Below are positions 52,166 to 61,280 of a DNA stretch of 64,000 nt, piece after piece. The position numbers and the translations under genes were made by a program. The DNA is taken from positions 32,499-96,498 of the forward strand of contig NZ_UPHT01000131.1 of assembly GCF_900566085.1 (NCBI RefSeq), read 5' to 3'. The notes under the pieces are model-generated. The model saw nothing but the letters and a program-made list of their open reading frames with translations. It was not told where the DNA came from and did no database searches. The stretch is from Mycobacterium attenuatum. Its GTDB lineage: Bacteria; Actinomycetota; Actinomycetes; Mycobacteriales; Mycobacteriaceae. Numbering within the stretch: position 1 is the first letter of the stretch; each line of letters begins with the position of its first letter.

Positions 52166-54190
52166 GTGACGAGCCGGTACCCCAACCTGTTGTCGCCGTT
52201 AGACCTCGGTTTCACCTCGCTGCGCAACCGGGTGGTCATGGGTTCGATGCACACCGGCCTGGAAGACCGGGCCGGCAGTATCGACCGGCTCGCCGAGTAC
52301 TTCGCCGAACGCGCCCGCGGGGGCGTCGGACTGATCGTCACCGGCGGCTACGCACCCAACCGCACTGGCTGGCTGCTGCCGTTCGCCTCGGAGCTGGTCT
52401 CCACGGCTCAAGCCCGCAGGCACCGCCGGATCACCAGTGCCGTCCATGATTCGGGCGCCAAGATCCTGTTGCAGATTCTGCACGCCGGACGCTATGCCTA
52501 CCACCCGGTTTCGGTCAGCGCGTCGTCAATCAAGGCTCCCATCAATCCCTTTCGGCCGCGGGCGCTATCGGCACGTGGTGTCGAATCGACTATCGCGGAT
52601 TTCGCGCGGTGCGCTCAGCTGGCCCGCGAGGCCGGCTATGACGGCGTCGAAATCATGGGCAGCGAAGGGTACCTGCTCAACCAATTCCTGGCGCCGCGCA
52701 CCAACAAGCGCACCGATTCCTGGGGCGGCACACCGGCCAACCGCCGCCGGTTCGCGGTGGAGATCGTGCGACGCACCCGCGCGGCGGTCGGTGCCGACTT
52801 CATCATCTGTTACCGGATGTCGCTGGCCGACTACGTCGAGGATGGCCAGAGCTGGGACGAAATCCTTGCGCTGGCAACCGAAGTGGAAGCCGCGGGCGCG
52901 ACCCTAATCAACTCCGGGTTCGGCTGGCACGAGGCTCGGGTGCCGACCATCGTCACCTCGGTGCCCAACAGCGCGTTCGTCGACATCAGCAGCGCCATCG
53001 CCGGACACGTCAGCATCCCGGTTGCGGCGTCCAACCGGATAAACATGCCGCAGGCCGCCGAACGCATTCTGGCCGAGACCCCGGTGCGGTTGATTTCGAT
53101 GGCCCGCCCGCTGTTGAGCGACCCGGAGTGGGTGGCCAAGGCCGAATCGGGCCGAGCCGCGGAAATCAACACCTGCATCGCCTGCAACCAGGCCTGCCTG
53201 GATCACGCGTTCGCCAAGAAAGCGGTGTCATGCCTGCTGAATCCGCGGGCGGGGCACGAGACCACGTTGGTCTTGGCGCCGACGCGGCGAGTCCGGTCGG
53301 TGGCCGTAGTGGGCGCGGGTCCGGCCGGGCTGGCGGCTGCGGTCAACGCCGCCGCGCGGGGACATCAGGTCACCCTGTTCGAAGCCAACGAATTCCTCGG
53401 CGGCCAGTTCGACCTGGCCCGCCGGATACCGGGCAAAGAGGAGTTCAGCGAAACGATCCGCTACTTCTCAACGATGCTCGCCAAACATGGCGTCGCGGTC
53501 CGGTTGGGAACCAGGGCGACCGCCGACCTGCTGACGGGCTATGACGCCATCGTCCTGGCCACCGGTGTCGCGCCGCGCATCCCGGCCATTCCCGGCATCG
53601 ACCACCCACGGGTGCTGACCTATGCCGAGGCGATCACCGGCGCAAAGCCGGTGGGAAAAGCCGTGGCGGTAATCGGCGCCGGAGGCATCGGGTTCGACGT
53701 GACCGAGCTACTGGTCACCCAGCATTCACCGGCCCTGAACCTCAAGCTATGGAAGAAAGAGTGGGGCGCCGCCGATCCGGCCGCGGCCCGGGGTGCGCTG
53801 ACCACGCCGCGACCGGCGCCGCCGGCGCGCGAGGTCTACCTGTTGCAGCGCACCAAGGGACCGCAGGGCGGGCGGCTCGGCAAGACCAGCGGATGGGTAC
53901 ACCGCGCGTCAGTGCGGGCCAAAGGCGTCCAGCAGCTTTCCGGGGTCAACTACGAGCGGATCACCGACGACGGCCTGCACGTCAGCTTCGGCGCGCACCG
54001 GCGACGGTCCCGGGTGCTGGCGGTGGACACCGTGGTGATCTGTGCCGGCCAGGAGCCGGTGCGCGACCTGGAGTTTGCGCTGCGCCGCGACGGCGCCGAC
54101 CTGCACATCGTCGGCGGTGCGGCGGTTGCCGCCGAGCTGGACGCCAAGCGCGCCATCAAGCAGGGGACCGAAGTTGCTGCCCGCCTATGA
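52166..54190 (+). CDS. fadH: 2,4-Dienoyl-CoA reductase FadH
   Basis: A 674-residue flavoenzyme with an N-terminal old-yellow-enzyme TIM barrel (YPNLLSPLDLGFTSLRNR, then GYDGVEIMGSEGYLLNQFLA) and a C-terminal FAD/NAD(P) domain (VAVVGAGPAGLAAAVNAA near 381). Between them is the 4Fe-4S site CIACNQAC at 337-344 with a further Cys356. It reduces 2,4-dienoyl-CoA in beta-oxidation of unsaturated fatty acids. The GTG at 52166 follows CAGGAG and gives the same length as Rv1175c. The open frame upstream is not conserved-looking. Confidence 0.96.
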   Translation: MTSRYPNLLSPLDLGFTSLRNRVVMGSMHTGLEDRAGSIDRLAEYFAERARGGVGLIVTGGYAPNRTGWLLPFASELVSTAQARRHRRITSAVHDSGAKILLQILHAGRYAYHPVSVSASSIKAPINPFRPRALSARGVESTIADFARCAQLAREAGYDGVEIMGSEGYLLNQFLAPRTNKRTDSWGGTPANRRRFAVEIVRRTRAAVGADFIICYRMSLADYVEDGQSWDEILALATEVEAAGATLINSGFGWHEARVPTIVTSVPNSAFVDISSAIAGHVSIPVAASNRINMPQAAERILAETPVRLISMARPLLSDPEWVAKAESGRAAEINTCIACNQACLDHAFAKKAVSCLLNPRAGHETTLVLAPTRRVRSVAVVGAGPAGLAAAVNAAARGHQVTLFEANEFLGGQFDLARRIPGKEEFSETIRYFSTMLAKHGVAVRLGTRATADLLTGYDAIVLATGVAPRIPAIPGIDHPRVLTYAEAITGAKPVGKAVAVIGAGGIGFDVTELLVTQHSPALNLKLWKKEWGAADPAAARGALTTPRPAPPAREVYLLQRTKGPQGGRLGKTSGWVHRASVRAKGVQQLSGVNYERITDDGLHVSFGAHRRRSRVLAVDTVVICAGQEPVRDLEFALRRDGADLHIVGGAAVAAELDAKRAIKQGTEVAARL

Positions 54191-54203
54191 CCCGGCTGGC
54201 CAC

Positions 54204-54226
54204 CGATTTCACTGAGCGTGAAATCG
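54204..54226. terminator. Hairpin after fadH (CGATTTCAC-N5-GTGAAATCG)
   Basis: A perfect 9-bp inverted repeat with a 5-nt loop lies 13 nt after the fadH stop. No U-tract follows, as is common in mycobacterial terminators. It could also be a regulator site upstream of TB8.4. Confidence 0.5.
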
Positions 54227-54400
54227 TCGCTCATACGGCGCTGACCTGCGGATAGTTACGCCGAGAGGGGTCTCGTCGATAACCCGTTTGAGATGAGTTA
54301 GGCCACAGAGGCTGCTAATCTTGAGCGAAGACGGCAACCCGCTGGGCAGATGTCGTCGACGTCTTGTTGGCGGTGCAATAAATGGGGAAGGTGTCCACAC

Positions 54401-54733
54401 ATGAGGCTGTCGTTGAAGGGACTGACTGTTGCTGCCGGCGCGTTGGCATTGTCGCTGAGCGCCGGGGCCGGAGTCGCGTCCGCAGATCCGCTGGATGCGG
54501 TCATCAACACCACGTGTAACTACGGCCAGGTGATGGCGGCGCTGAATGCGACCGATCCAGGAGCCGCGGCGCAGTTCAACGCATCGCCGCTCGCGCAGGG
54601 CTGGCTGCATTCGTTCCTTGCCGCGGCGCCACCGCGGCGCGCCCAGATGGCCGCGCAGGTGCAGGCCATGCCCGGAGCTGCGCAATACGTCGGGCTGGTC
54701 GAGTCCGTCGCGGCGTCCTGCAACAACTACTGA
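54401..54733 (+). CDS. Secreted antigen TB8.4-like
   Basis: A 110-residue secreted protein. A classical signal peptide, MRLSLKGLTVAAGALALSLS followed by AGAGVASA, is probably cleaved before DPLDAV (about residue 28). The mature ~8.4-kDa part has two Cys (TTCNYG and ASCNNY) able to form a disulfide, and ends AQYVGLVESVAASCNNY. This is the heme-binding-like low-molecular-weight T-cell antigen TB8.4 (Rv1174c, 110 residues). ATG 54401 follows GGGAAGG. It is transcribed alone, convergent with fbiC. Confidence 0.94.
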   Translation: MRLSLKGLTVAAGALALSLSAGAGVASADPLDAVINTTCNYGQVMAALNATDPGAAAQFNASPLAQGWLHSFLAAAPPRRAQMAAQVQAMPGAAQYVGLVESVAASCNNY

Positions 54734-54742
54734 TTCCAAGCG

Positions 54743-54802
54743 CGCGGGCGTAGCGCCACGCAGCATTCCCATCGCGGGAATCTTGCGTGCGTTACGCCCG
54801 CG
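54743..54802. terminator. Long hairpin between TB8.4 and fbiC, likely bidirectional terminator
   Basis: The left arm from 54743 (GCGGGCGTAGCG, then ACGCA and ATTCCC) pairs with the right arm (GGGAAT, TGCGT, then CGTTACGCCCGC) ending at 54802. The stem is about 28 bp with small interruptions and a 4-nt loop. TTCTTT follows on the + strand. It starts 10 nt after the TB8.4 stop and serves the convergent fbiC end as well. Confidence 0.85.
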
Positions 54803-54861
54803 TTCTTTGCGCTCTTACGCGGTGTCACCGACTTCGGGGCGGACAACGGGACGACGTCGGT

Positions 54862-57447
54862 TCAGCATGGCCCCCGCATAGCCGCGAGCGAGGCGTAGGT
54901 AGTGGTGCGCTGACGCGCGGGCCGGCCTATCCCCTCGGCGATGGCTACCAGTTCGGCGACCGTCTTCGCCGAGCCGTATTCGGAGCCGGCCATCCGCGAG
55001 ATCGTCTCCTCCATCAACGTGCCGCCGAGGTCGTTGGCGCCACCGTTGAGCATCGCCTGGGTGCCGGCGACGCCGAGCTTGACCCAGCTGGTCTGGATAT
55101 TGGGGATCCGGCCGTGCAGCATGATCCGCGCCAGGGCGTGCACCGCGCGGTTGTCACGCTGAGTGGGCCCCGGCCGCGCCGCCCCCGCCAGATACAACGG
55201 CGAGTTCTGATGGACGAACGGCAGCGGCACGAACTCGGTGAAGCCGCCGGTTCGGTCCTGGATCTGACGCAGCACGTTGAGGTGGGCGACCCAATGCCGG
55301 GGGGTGTCGACGTGCCCGTACATCATGGTCGACGACGACCGTAGCCCCACCTGGTGCGCAGTGGTCACAATCTCGACCCACAGCGACGTCGGCAACTTGC
55401 CCTTGGTGAGCACCCAGCGCACCTCGTCGTCCAGAATCTCGGCGGCGGTGCCGGGAATGGTGCCCAGCCCGGCATCGCGCAGGCTAATCAGCCAGTCGCG
55501 GATGTTCAGTCCGCTCTTGGTCACGCCGTTGGCGATCTCCATCGGCGAAAACGCGTGCACGTGCATTTCCGGCACCCGGGTCTTGACCGCGCGCACCAGA
55601 TCGGCATAGCCGGTGACCGGCAGCTCCGGGTCGATGCCGCCCTGCATGCACACCTCGGTGGCGCCGGCGACATGGGCCTCCCAGGCGCGGTCGGCGACCT
55701 CGTCGACGGACAGCGAGTACGCGTCGGCGTCGCCCTTTCGCTGGGCGAAGGCGCAGAACCGGCAACCGGTGTAGCAGATGTTGGTGAAGTTGATGTTGCG
55801 GTTGACCACGAAGGTAACGTCATCGCCGACGGCGTCGCGTCGCAATGAATCCGCCAGCGCGGTAACAGCTTCCAGCGCCGAACCGTCGGCGGTGGCCAGT
55901 GCGAGGTAGTCGGCGTCGGTGCAGCCGGCGGGGTCCCGTTCCGCCGAACGCAGTGCGGCAAGGACATCGGTGTCGATGCGCTCGGGAGCGCGAGCCGCCA
56001 GATCGTGCACCTGGGAACGGATGGATTCCCAGTCGCCGAAGGCGCTGTCGAGGTCACTGCGAGCTTCGGTGCTACGGCCCTCGGTGTCGATCGCCGCGTT
56101 GAGATCTACCCGGCCGGCCGACGCCATGTCGTCGGGTTCCTGCCACGGCATGCCCACCGGGTTGACGTCACGCGCGAAGCCGGTCGACGGATCAACCAGT
56201 GCCGCAACGTGTCTGCGCACCCGTGGGTCGATCCAGGCCGCGCCCGCCTGCACATACCTGGGCTGCGCGGTCAGCCGCTGAACCAGGTCGTAACCGGCCT
56301 CCGAGGTGACCGCGGCCAAGTCATCCAGCGCGGGCCAAGGCCGTTCCGGGTTGACATGGTCGGGCGTCAGCGGGGACACCCCGCCCCAGTCGTCGACGCC
56401 GGCGGCGATCAGCGCCAGGCATTCCTCCCGCGACACCAGATTCGGCGGCGCCTGAATGCGCATGCCGGGGCCAAGAACCAGCCGCGAAACCGCCACCGTC
56501 GCCAGGTAATCGTCGATTTCGGCGTCGGGAACCGCAGCCATGGCGGTGTGCTTCTTGGCCCGGAAGTTCTGCACGATCACTTCCTGGACATGGCCGAACT
56601 CCTTGTGCACCTTGCGAATTGCATGCAAGGTGTCGGCGCGTTCGGCCAGCGTCTCGCCGATGCCGACCAGCAGGCCGGTGGTGAACGGGATGGAGAGCCG
56701 GCCGGCGTCGGTCAGGGCGCGCAGGCGCACCTCAGGGTCTTTGTCCGGGCTGCCGTAATGTGCCAGGCCCTTGGTTTCGAACAACCGGCGCGATGTCGTC
56801 TCCAGCATCATGCCCATCGACGGCGCCACCGGCTTGAGACGCGACATCTCCGACCAGCTCATCACCCCCGGGTTGAGGTGCGGCAGCAGCCCGGTTTCTT
56901 CCAGCACGCGGATCGCCATCGCGCGCACATACGACAGCGTGGAGTCGTAACCGCGTTCGTCGAGCCACTCCCGCGCCTCCGGCCAACGATCCTCCGGACG
57001 GTCACCGAGTGTGAATAATGCTTCCTTGCAACCCAATTCCGCTCCGTGACGAGCGACGTCAAGGATCTCGTCGGGTTCCAGATACATTCCCGCGCCGCGG
57101 GCTCGCAGCTTGCCCGGAACGGTGACAAAGGTGCAGTAGTGACAGGTGTCGCGGCACAAATGGGTGACGGGGATGAAAACCTTACGCGAGTAGGTGATCG
57201 GCAGCCGACCCTCCGGGCCGCGCCGCCCGGCCGACTCCAGACCCGCGTCGCGTACCCGCGCCGCGCTGGCACACAGCTCGGCCAGGTCGGCGCCGCGCGC
57301 CGTCATCGCGACGGCCGCCTCGTCGAGATTCAGCGAGACCCCGTCACGAGCCCGCCGCAGCACCCGCCGCATCGCCGACGCATCCGGTCTGAGCGGCAGT
57401 ACGGGGTGCGGCAGAGCTGTGGACTCCTGGCGCGAAGTCAGTGGCAC
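54862..57447 (-). CDS. fbiC: FO synthase FbiC (CofG-CofH fusion)
   Basis: An 861-residue bifunctional radical-SAM enzyme making the deazaflavin FO of coenzyme F420. The N-terminal CofG half has the CX3CX2C cluster at Cys98, Cys102 and Cys105 (CRDTCHYC). The C-terminal CofH half has a second one at Cys558, Cys562 and Cys565 (CYTGCRFC). Other matches include SPLTPDHVNPERPWP and MEIANGVTKSGL. I take GTG 57447 because it aligns with the M. tuberculosis start and GGAAG lies upstream; GTG 57468 is an alternative. Corresponds to Rv1173. Confidence 0.97.
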   Translation of the reverse strand: MPLTSRQESTALPHPVLPLRPDASAMRRVLRRARDGVSLNLDEAAVAMTARGADLAELCASAARVRDAGLESAGRRGPEGRLPITYSRKVFIPVTHLCRDTCHYCTFVTVPGKLRARGAGMYLEPDEILDVARHGAELGCKEALFTLGDRPEDRWPEAREWLDERGYDSTLSYVRAMAIRVLEETGLLPHLNPGVMSWSEMSRLKPVAPSMGMMLETTSRRLFETKGLAHYGSPDKDPEVRLRALTDAGRLSIPFTTGLLVGIGETLAERADTLHAIRKVHKEFGHVQEVIVQNFRAKKHTAMAAVPDAEIDDYLATVAVSRLVLGPGMRIQAPPNLVSREECLALIAAGVDDWGGVSPLTPDHVNPERPWPALDDLAAVTSEAGYDLVQRLTAQPRYVQAGAAWIDPRVRRHVAALVDPSTGFARDVNPVGMPWQEPDDMASAGRVDLNAAIDTEGRSTEARSDLDSAFGDWESIRSQVHDLAARAPERIDTDVLAALRSAERDPAGCTDADYLALATADGSALEAVTALADSLRRDAVGDDVTFVVNRNINFTNICYTGCRFCAFAQRKGDADAYSLSVDEVADRAWEAHVAGATEVCMQGGIDPELPVTGYADLVRAVKTRVPEMHVHAFSPMEIANGVTKSGLNIRDWLISLRDAGLGTIPGTAAEILDDEVRWVLTKGKLPTSLWVEIVTTAHQVGLRSSSTMMYGHVDTPRHWVAHLNVLRQIQDRTGGFTEFVPLPFVHQNSPLYLAGAARPGPTQRDNRAVHALARIMLHGRIPNIQTSWVKLGVAGTQAMLNGGANDLGGTLMEETISRMAGSEYGSAKTVAELVAIAEGIGRPARQRTTTYASLAAMRGPC

Positions 57448-57587
57448 GATGGTGCAACTTCCGTCCACGCAGCAACGATCCGAAACTCGGCGGGAGCCAT
57501 ATTCGCAACAGTAGCGGCAAGACCGGGCCCGTCACTGACCGGCCTGCGCCGGCGTCTTGGCCGATCCACCACGATTTGCAGACGATC

Positions 57588-57597
57588 GCGATACGCT
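57588..57597 (+). promoter_or_regulatory. GCGATACGCT, -10-like element before the PE12-like gene
   Basis: The same decamer occurs upstream of all three PE genes in this end of the window: here 34 nt before the ATG, and on the minus strand at 61281-61290 and 63721-63730. It contains TACGCT, a TAnnnT -10 hexamer. Confidence 0.5.
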
Positions 57598-57631
57598 AAC
57601 CCCACCACGGTGGAACGGGGGTGCACACGCG

Positions 57632-58504
57632 ATGTCGTATCTGGCCGCGGCGCCGGAGGCGCTGGCAGCGGCGGCTTCGAATGTCGCCGGCATCGGATCG
57701 GAAATCAGCGCGGCCAACGCGGCAGCGGCGGTTCCGACGACCACGGTCACCGCGTCTGCCGCCGACGCCGTCTCGGCGCAGGTCGCCGCCCTGTTTTCGT
57801 CTCAGGGTCAGGTGTATCAGCGGCTCAGCGCGCAGCTGGCGACGTTTCACGACCAGTTCGCGCAGGCCCTGAGCGCCGGCGCCAACGCCTATGCCTCCGC
57901 CGAGGCCAACGCGGCCAAGTCCTTGCTGGGAGCGGTGACCACGCCGGCCCAGAAACTGCTGGGCCACCCGTTGATCGGCCCGAACGGCCTCCTGTCGCAG
58001 GCGGTGAACCAGGTCAAGAGCGCCGTCGGTGGCGCTGTAGGGCCCAGCATGCTCGGCGGAAACCCGTTAGCCGGGGCGCTGGCGCTGCCGCCCACCGGCG
58101 GGGCCGGTGCTCTGGCGGATGCCGGCGCGCTGCTGCGACCCTTGGCCAGCGCCGCGGCGGCACCGGCGGCGGTGATACCCGTGTCGGTGGCCGACGCGAT
58201 CGAGAACTTCTACATTTGGGCCGAGCCGTGGGTGCAGTGGGGCTTCAACGTCGCCTCCTGGGCGGCGGGTTGGGTGCCCTACCTCGGGATCTTGGCGCCG
58301 CAGATCAACTTCTTCTACTACCTCTTCGAGCCGATGGTGCAGAGCGCGCTGTTCAACACGCTCGACTGGCTGGACGGGACCATCACCTTCAGTCAGGGGC
58401 TGAGCAACCTCTGGTCGGCCACCACGGCGTCGGTCAACCAGTTCATCAACACCGAGATCAGCTGGATCCGCAACTTCCTTCCGCCTTGGCCGCCGCTCCC
58501 GTAA
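57632..58504 (+). CDS. PE family protein (PE12-like)
   Basis: A 290-residue PE protein. The PE domain (SYLAAAPEALAAAASNVAGI at the start, ANAYASAEANAAKSLL near 90) is followed by a Gly/Ala linker and a C-terminal domain with WVQWGFNVASWAAGWVPYLG, QINFFYYLFEPMVQSALFNT and INTEISWIRNFLPPWPPLP. This C-terminal region matches PE12 (Rv1172c) closely and contains amphipathic/hydrophobic helices that suggest membrane contact. ATG 57632 begins the canonical PE N-terminus. Divergent from fbiC, with 184 bp between. Confidence 0.92.
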   Translation: MSYLAAAPEALAAAASNVAGIGSEISAANAAAAVPTTTVTASAADAVSAQVAALFSSQGQVYQRLSAQLATFHDQFAQALSAGANAYASAEANAAKSLLGAVTTPAQKLLGHPLIGPNGLLSQAVNQVKSAVGGAVGPSMLGGNPLAGALALPPTGGAGALADAGALLRPLASAAAAPAAVIPVSVADAIENFYIWAEPWVQWGFNVASWAAGWVPYLGILAPQINFFYYLFEPMVQSALFNTLDWLDGTITFSQGLSNLWSATTASVNQFINTEISWIRNFLPPWPPLP

Positions 58505-58517
58505 CCGGCAGTAGCCG

Positions 58518-58979
58518 TCAGCCGCTGACGCGGTGCCGCAACAGCACCCATGCCGGCGGCGCGACGCCGAACCCGATGAGGATCAACGCCCCGAAGGCCA
58601 TCACTCCCCGTCCACCCAGGACGACGTCATCACCGGGGCCACCCAGGCTCAACACCGCCACCGTCAATAGCCATGTCCACAACGGCAACGCGGCGAGCCG
58701 CGGCGAGGTGGTCCATCGCTTTGCTGCCCACACCAGGGCGGCATTGAGCAAACCACTGATCGCAGCGCTGATCGGGAAGGGCACCGAACCGATGTAGGAC
58801 GGCAGCAGCAGAGCCCCGGCTAGTGCGGATAAGACCCCGTCGACGGCCAGCAACGCCAAGACGACAACACGGATCGCGGGGTCTATGGCGGCGGTCTCTT
58901 CACCCGAGACGGCGCGCGGCTGGGTTTCGGTCAGGTTGGGACGCTGTCGATCTGAGAGAGTATCGAGCCGATGACCCAC
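58518..58979 (-). CDS. Small integral membrane protein (Rv1171-like)
   Basis: A protein of about 153 residues with four hydrophobic helices: VVVLALLAVDGVLSALAGAL, ISAAISGLLNAALVWAA, LPLWTWLLTVAVLSL and GVMAFGALILIGFGVAPPAW. Family function unknown. It occupies the Rv1171 position between PE12 and mshB. The start is uncertain: GTG 58979 is used here, TTG 59006 is also open, and a 35-codon ORF overlaps the N-terminal region in another frame, which may couple translation. Confidence 0.8.
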   Translation of the reverse strand: MGHRLDTLSDRQRPNLTETQPRAVSGEETAAIDPAIRVVVLALLAVDGVLSALAGALLLPSYIGSVPFPISAAISGLLNAALVWAAKRWTTSPRLAALPLWTWLLTVAVLSLGGPGDDVVLGGRGVMAFGALILIGFGVAPPAWVLLRHRVSG

Positions 58980-59038
58980 TGCAGGCTGTCCAGCCGATCC
59001 TGCCAATGCTGCAGGTTGGGGTCCAGGTCGGGGTCCAT
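58931..59038 (-). CDS. Putative 35-residue small protein between mshB and the Rv1171-like gene
   Basis: ATG 59038 is preceded by AAGGAAGG at 7 nt spacing, one of the best ribosome sites in the window, and opens a 35-codon frame. The product starts MDPDLDPNLQHWQDRLDSLQ and ends in an Ile/Val-rich stretch (WVIGSILSQIDS). It begins 33 nt after the mshB stop, co-directional, and its 3' part overlaps the start of the Rv1171-like gene in another frame. It is predicted to be acidic and helical. I recognise no family. It may be a real small protein or a leader that couples translation. Confidence 0.55.
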   Translation of the reverse strand: MDPDLDPNLQHWQDRLDSLQWVIGSILSQIDSVPT

Positions 59039-59071
59039 GCGAATTCCTTCCTTGGCTGCCTGATTGGCAGC

Positions 59072-59968
59072 CTACGTGTCGTACCCTGTGAAGCCCAGAC
59101 CGGCGAGCAGATCTGTTTCCCAGCCACGTTCATCGCGGTCCCCCGCGACGCCGGCGGCCAGCACATAATGCTCGTGGGCCGCGATCGGCAGCGCCATGTT
59201 GTTGGACAGGGCGCAGGCCCGGCCGGTCGGGCCGACGGTGACCTGGGTGGCGTGCGCTGCCAGCGCCGCGGCCTTGGCGGCCTGTGCGTGCGAGTCGGCC
59301 TGCACGACAGCATCGATTTTCTCGTCGCGGAAGGCAAAGGGGACGTCGTCGGGCGGCATCACCCACTCGGGCCGCAGATCCTCGGCGGTCAAGTCCTGCA
59401 TGACCGCCCGGAATGCGCTGAGCCCGAACACAGTCCAGTAAACCTTCGGCACCGCCCAGGGGCGGCCCGGGAAGTCTGACGTGTGTGCTGCGGCCACCGC
59501 GGAGTTGGTGATCTTGTGGGCGTGGACGTGATCGGGATGTCCATAGCCGCCGGCCGGGTCGTAGCTCACCACGACATGCGGACGAACCTCGCGAATGATC
59601 GCGACCAGCGCGCCCACTGCGTCGCGCTCGTCGGCGTCGACGAATCTGCGGTTACTGCGCTGCTGAGTGCCGGCCATGCCGGAGTCGCGCCAGCGGCCCG
59701 CGCCGCCCAGGTAGCGCGGCCCGCTCACCCCCAGCAGCCGCAGTGCGGCCGTGAGTTCGCCGACGCGGTAGCCGCCGAGTTGGTCGGCGTGGCCGGCGGC
59801 GAGTTGTGCCCATCGCTCGCCGATGACCTCGCCCTCCTCCCCCAGCGTGCAGGTGACGACATGGATCTCTGCGCCCCGGGCGGTGTAGTGGGCGATCGTC
59901 GCGCCGGTGCTGAGGCTTTCATCGTCGGGGTGGGCATGCACGAACAGCATCCGCGGCGTCTCAGGCAT
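59072..59968 (-). CDS. mshB: GlcNAc-Ins deacetylase MshB (mycothiol biosynthesis)
   Basis: A 298-residue zinc metalloenzyme of the LmbE/PIG-L family. The zinc site is HPDDE (His13, Asp15/16) and GYGHPDHVHAH near 145. Conserved TCTLGEEGEVIGERWAQL and AALAAHATQVTVGPTGRA are also present. MshB removes the acetyl group from GlcNAc-Ins to give GlcN-Ins, a step of mycothiol synthesis. Corresponds to Rv1170 (about 303 residues). First gene of a leftward group with the small ORF and the Rv1171-like membrane protein. Confidence 0.96.
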   Translation of the reverse strand: MPETPRMLFVHAHPDDESLSTGATIAHYTARGAEIHVVTCTLGEEGEVIGERWAQLAAGHADQLGGYRVGELTAALRLLGVSGPRYLGGAGRWRDSGMAGTQQRSNRRFVDADERDAVGALVAIIREVRPHVVVSYDPAGGYGHPDHVHAHKITNSAVAAAHTSDFPGRPWAVPKVYWTVFGLSAFRAVMQDLTAEDLRPEWVMPPDDVPFAFRDEKIDAVVQADSHAQAAKAAALAAHATQVTVGPTGRACALSNNMALPIAAHEHYVLAAGVAGDRDERGWETDLLAGLGFTGYDT

Positions 59969-60094
59969 CAGCTGGCAACCTTAGCCGCCGCGCCCCGCGG
60001 CATCCAGCCGCAACCCACCGCAACAATTAACAACGTGGAGCCGCTAATGCCATACCGCGGCCCCGCTAATCGCAGACGGGCCGAACGGGCAAAC

Positions 60095-61219
60095 CTAGCG
60101 GCCCGTGACGAGGCTGGCGAGGTCGGCGGCGACCATCAGGCTCTGGTCGAAAGCGCCTGCCAAACCGCCGATTTGACCGCCGTTGAACACCTGTGCCCCG
60201 CTGCCGGTGAGCAGGCTCGAGATAAAGTTGGCCGGCACCTGCGCGCCCACCACGGTGTTGAGCGGCTGCTCGCCGGTGCCCACCAGCAAGTTGCCCACAT
60301 TGAAGCCGCGGTTGATCACACCGTTGAGCGCGCTATCGGTACCGAAGAACCGCTGCTCCAACCCCACCTCGTTGGTCAACAACCAATGGTTGGAGCCCAA
60401 CTCGTTGTTGACCAGAGTGGAGTTGAAATTGAGGTGTGACGTCTCGAGCTGATGCAACATGGTGTCCGGCGAGACGGGCAATAACCCTGAGGCGGGCGTC
60501 GCGCCCACAACGAGACCGGCCAGGTCTGCGTTGACCACCAGGCTCTGGTCGAAAGCGCCTGCCAGACCGCCGATTTGACCGCCATTGAACACCTGTGCCC
60601 CGCTGCCGGTGAGCAGGCTCGAGATAAAGTTGGCCGGCACCTGCGCGCCCACCACGGTGTTGAGCGCCTGCTCGCCGGTGCCCACCAGCAAGTTGCCCAC
60701 ATTGAAGCCGCGGTTGATCACACCGTTGAGCGCGCTATCGGTACCGAAGAACCGCTGCTCCAACGCCACCTCGTTGGTCAACAACCAATGGTTGAAGCCC
60801 AACTCGTTGTTGACCAGAGCGGGGTTGACACTGATCTGCGCCGCCTCGAACTGCTGCAAGGGGCTGCCCGGCGAGCTGGCCGCCAACGCCTGGCCGGGGG
60901 CGCCGAGCGCGCCCTGCGCTGCCTGCAGCGGGGACACATTGGCGGCCTCGGCGCTGGCATAAAGGTTCGCACCGGCGTTCATCGCCTGCACAAACTGGTC
61001 GTGCAACCGCGCGACCTGGGCGCTGAGCGCCTGGTAGGCCTGGCCGTGGGCACTGAACAGCGACGCGATCGCTTCCGATACCTCATCCAGAGCAGCCGGT
61101 GCCACCCCCGTCGTAGCGGCTTCGGCGGCCATATTGGCCGCGCTTATCGTCGAACCGATCCCCGCCAAATCCGTTGCGGCGGCCGTCAAGAACTGCGGTT
61201 CCGCTAATACAAACGACAC
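60095..61219 (-). CDS. PE protein with two ~130-residue repeat units
   Basis: A 374-residue protein. The PE domain (SFVLAEPQFLTAAATDLAGI to about residue 95) is followed by a short linker and two near-identical units. Each contains LVNNELG-NHWLLTNEV, LEQRFFGTDSALNGVINRGF, NVGNLLVGTGEQ and ANFISSLLTGSGAQVFNGGQ, then IGGLAGAFDQSL. The units differ at only a few residues. This is not a PGRS, MPTR or lipase-type PE extension that I recognise. The GTG at 61219 follows GGGGAGG at correct spacing. It lies in the Rv1168c-Rv1169c position, where M. tuberculosis has PPE17 and PE11. Confidence 0.88.
   Translation of the reverse strand: MSFVLAEPQFLTAAATDLAGIGSTISAANMAAEAATTGVAPAALDEVSEAIASLFSAHGQAYQALSAQVARLHDQFVQAMNAGANLYASAEAANVSPLQAAQGALGAPGQALAASSPGSPLQQFEAAQISVNPALVNNELGFNHWLLTNEVALEQRFFGTDSALNGVINRGFNVGNLLVGTGEQALNTVVGAQVPANFISSLLTGSGAQVFNGGQIGGLAGAFDQSLVVNADLAGLVVGATPASGLLPVSPDTMLHQLETSHLNFNSTLVNNELGSNHWLLTNEVGLEQRFFGTDSALNGVINRGFNVGNLLVGTGEQPLNTVVGAQVPANFISSLLTGSGAQVFNGGQIGGLAGAFDQSLMVAADLASLVTGR
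60139..60820 (-). repeat. 280-bp direct repeat with 402-bp period inside a PE gene
   Basis: Two copies, 60139-60418 and 60541-60820, are almost identical at the base level. The offset of 402 bp (134 codons) keeps frame. Few differences are visible, so the duplication or a conversion event is recent. Confidence 0.92.
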
Positions 61220-61280
61220 CTCGGACCTCCCCATAGCACTACTACCAGCCACCCCGGCCCGATCGGGCTGACCCAAGCGG

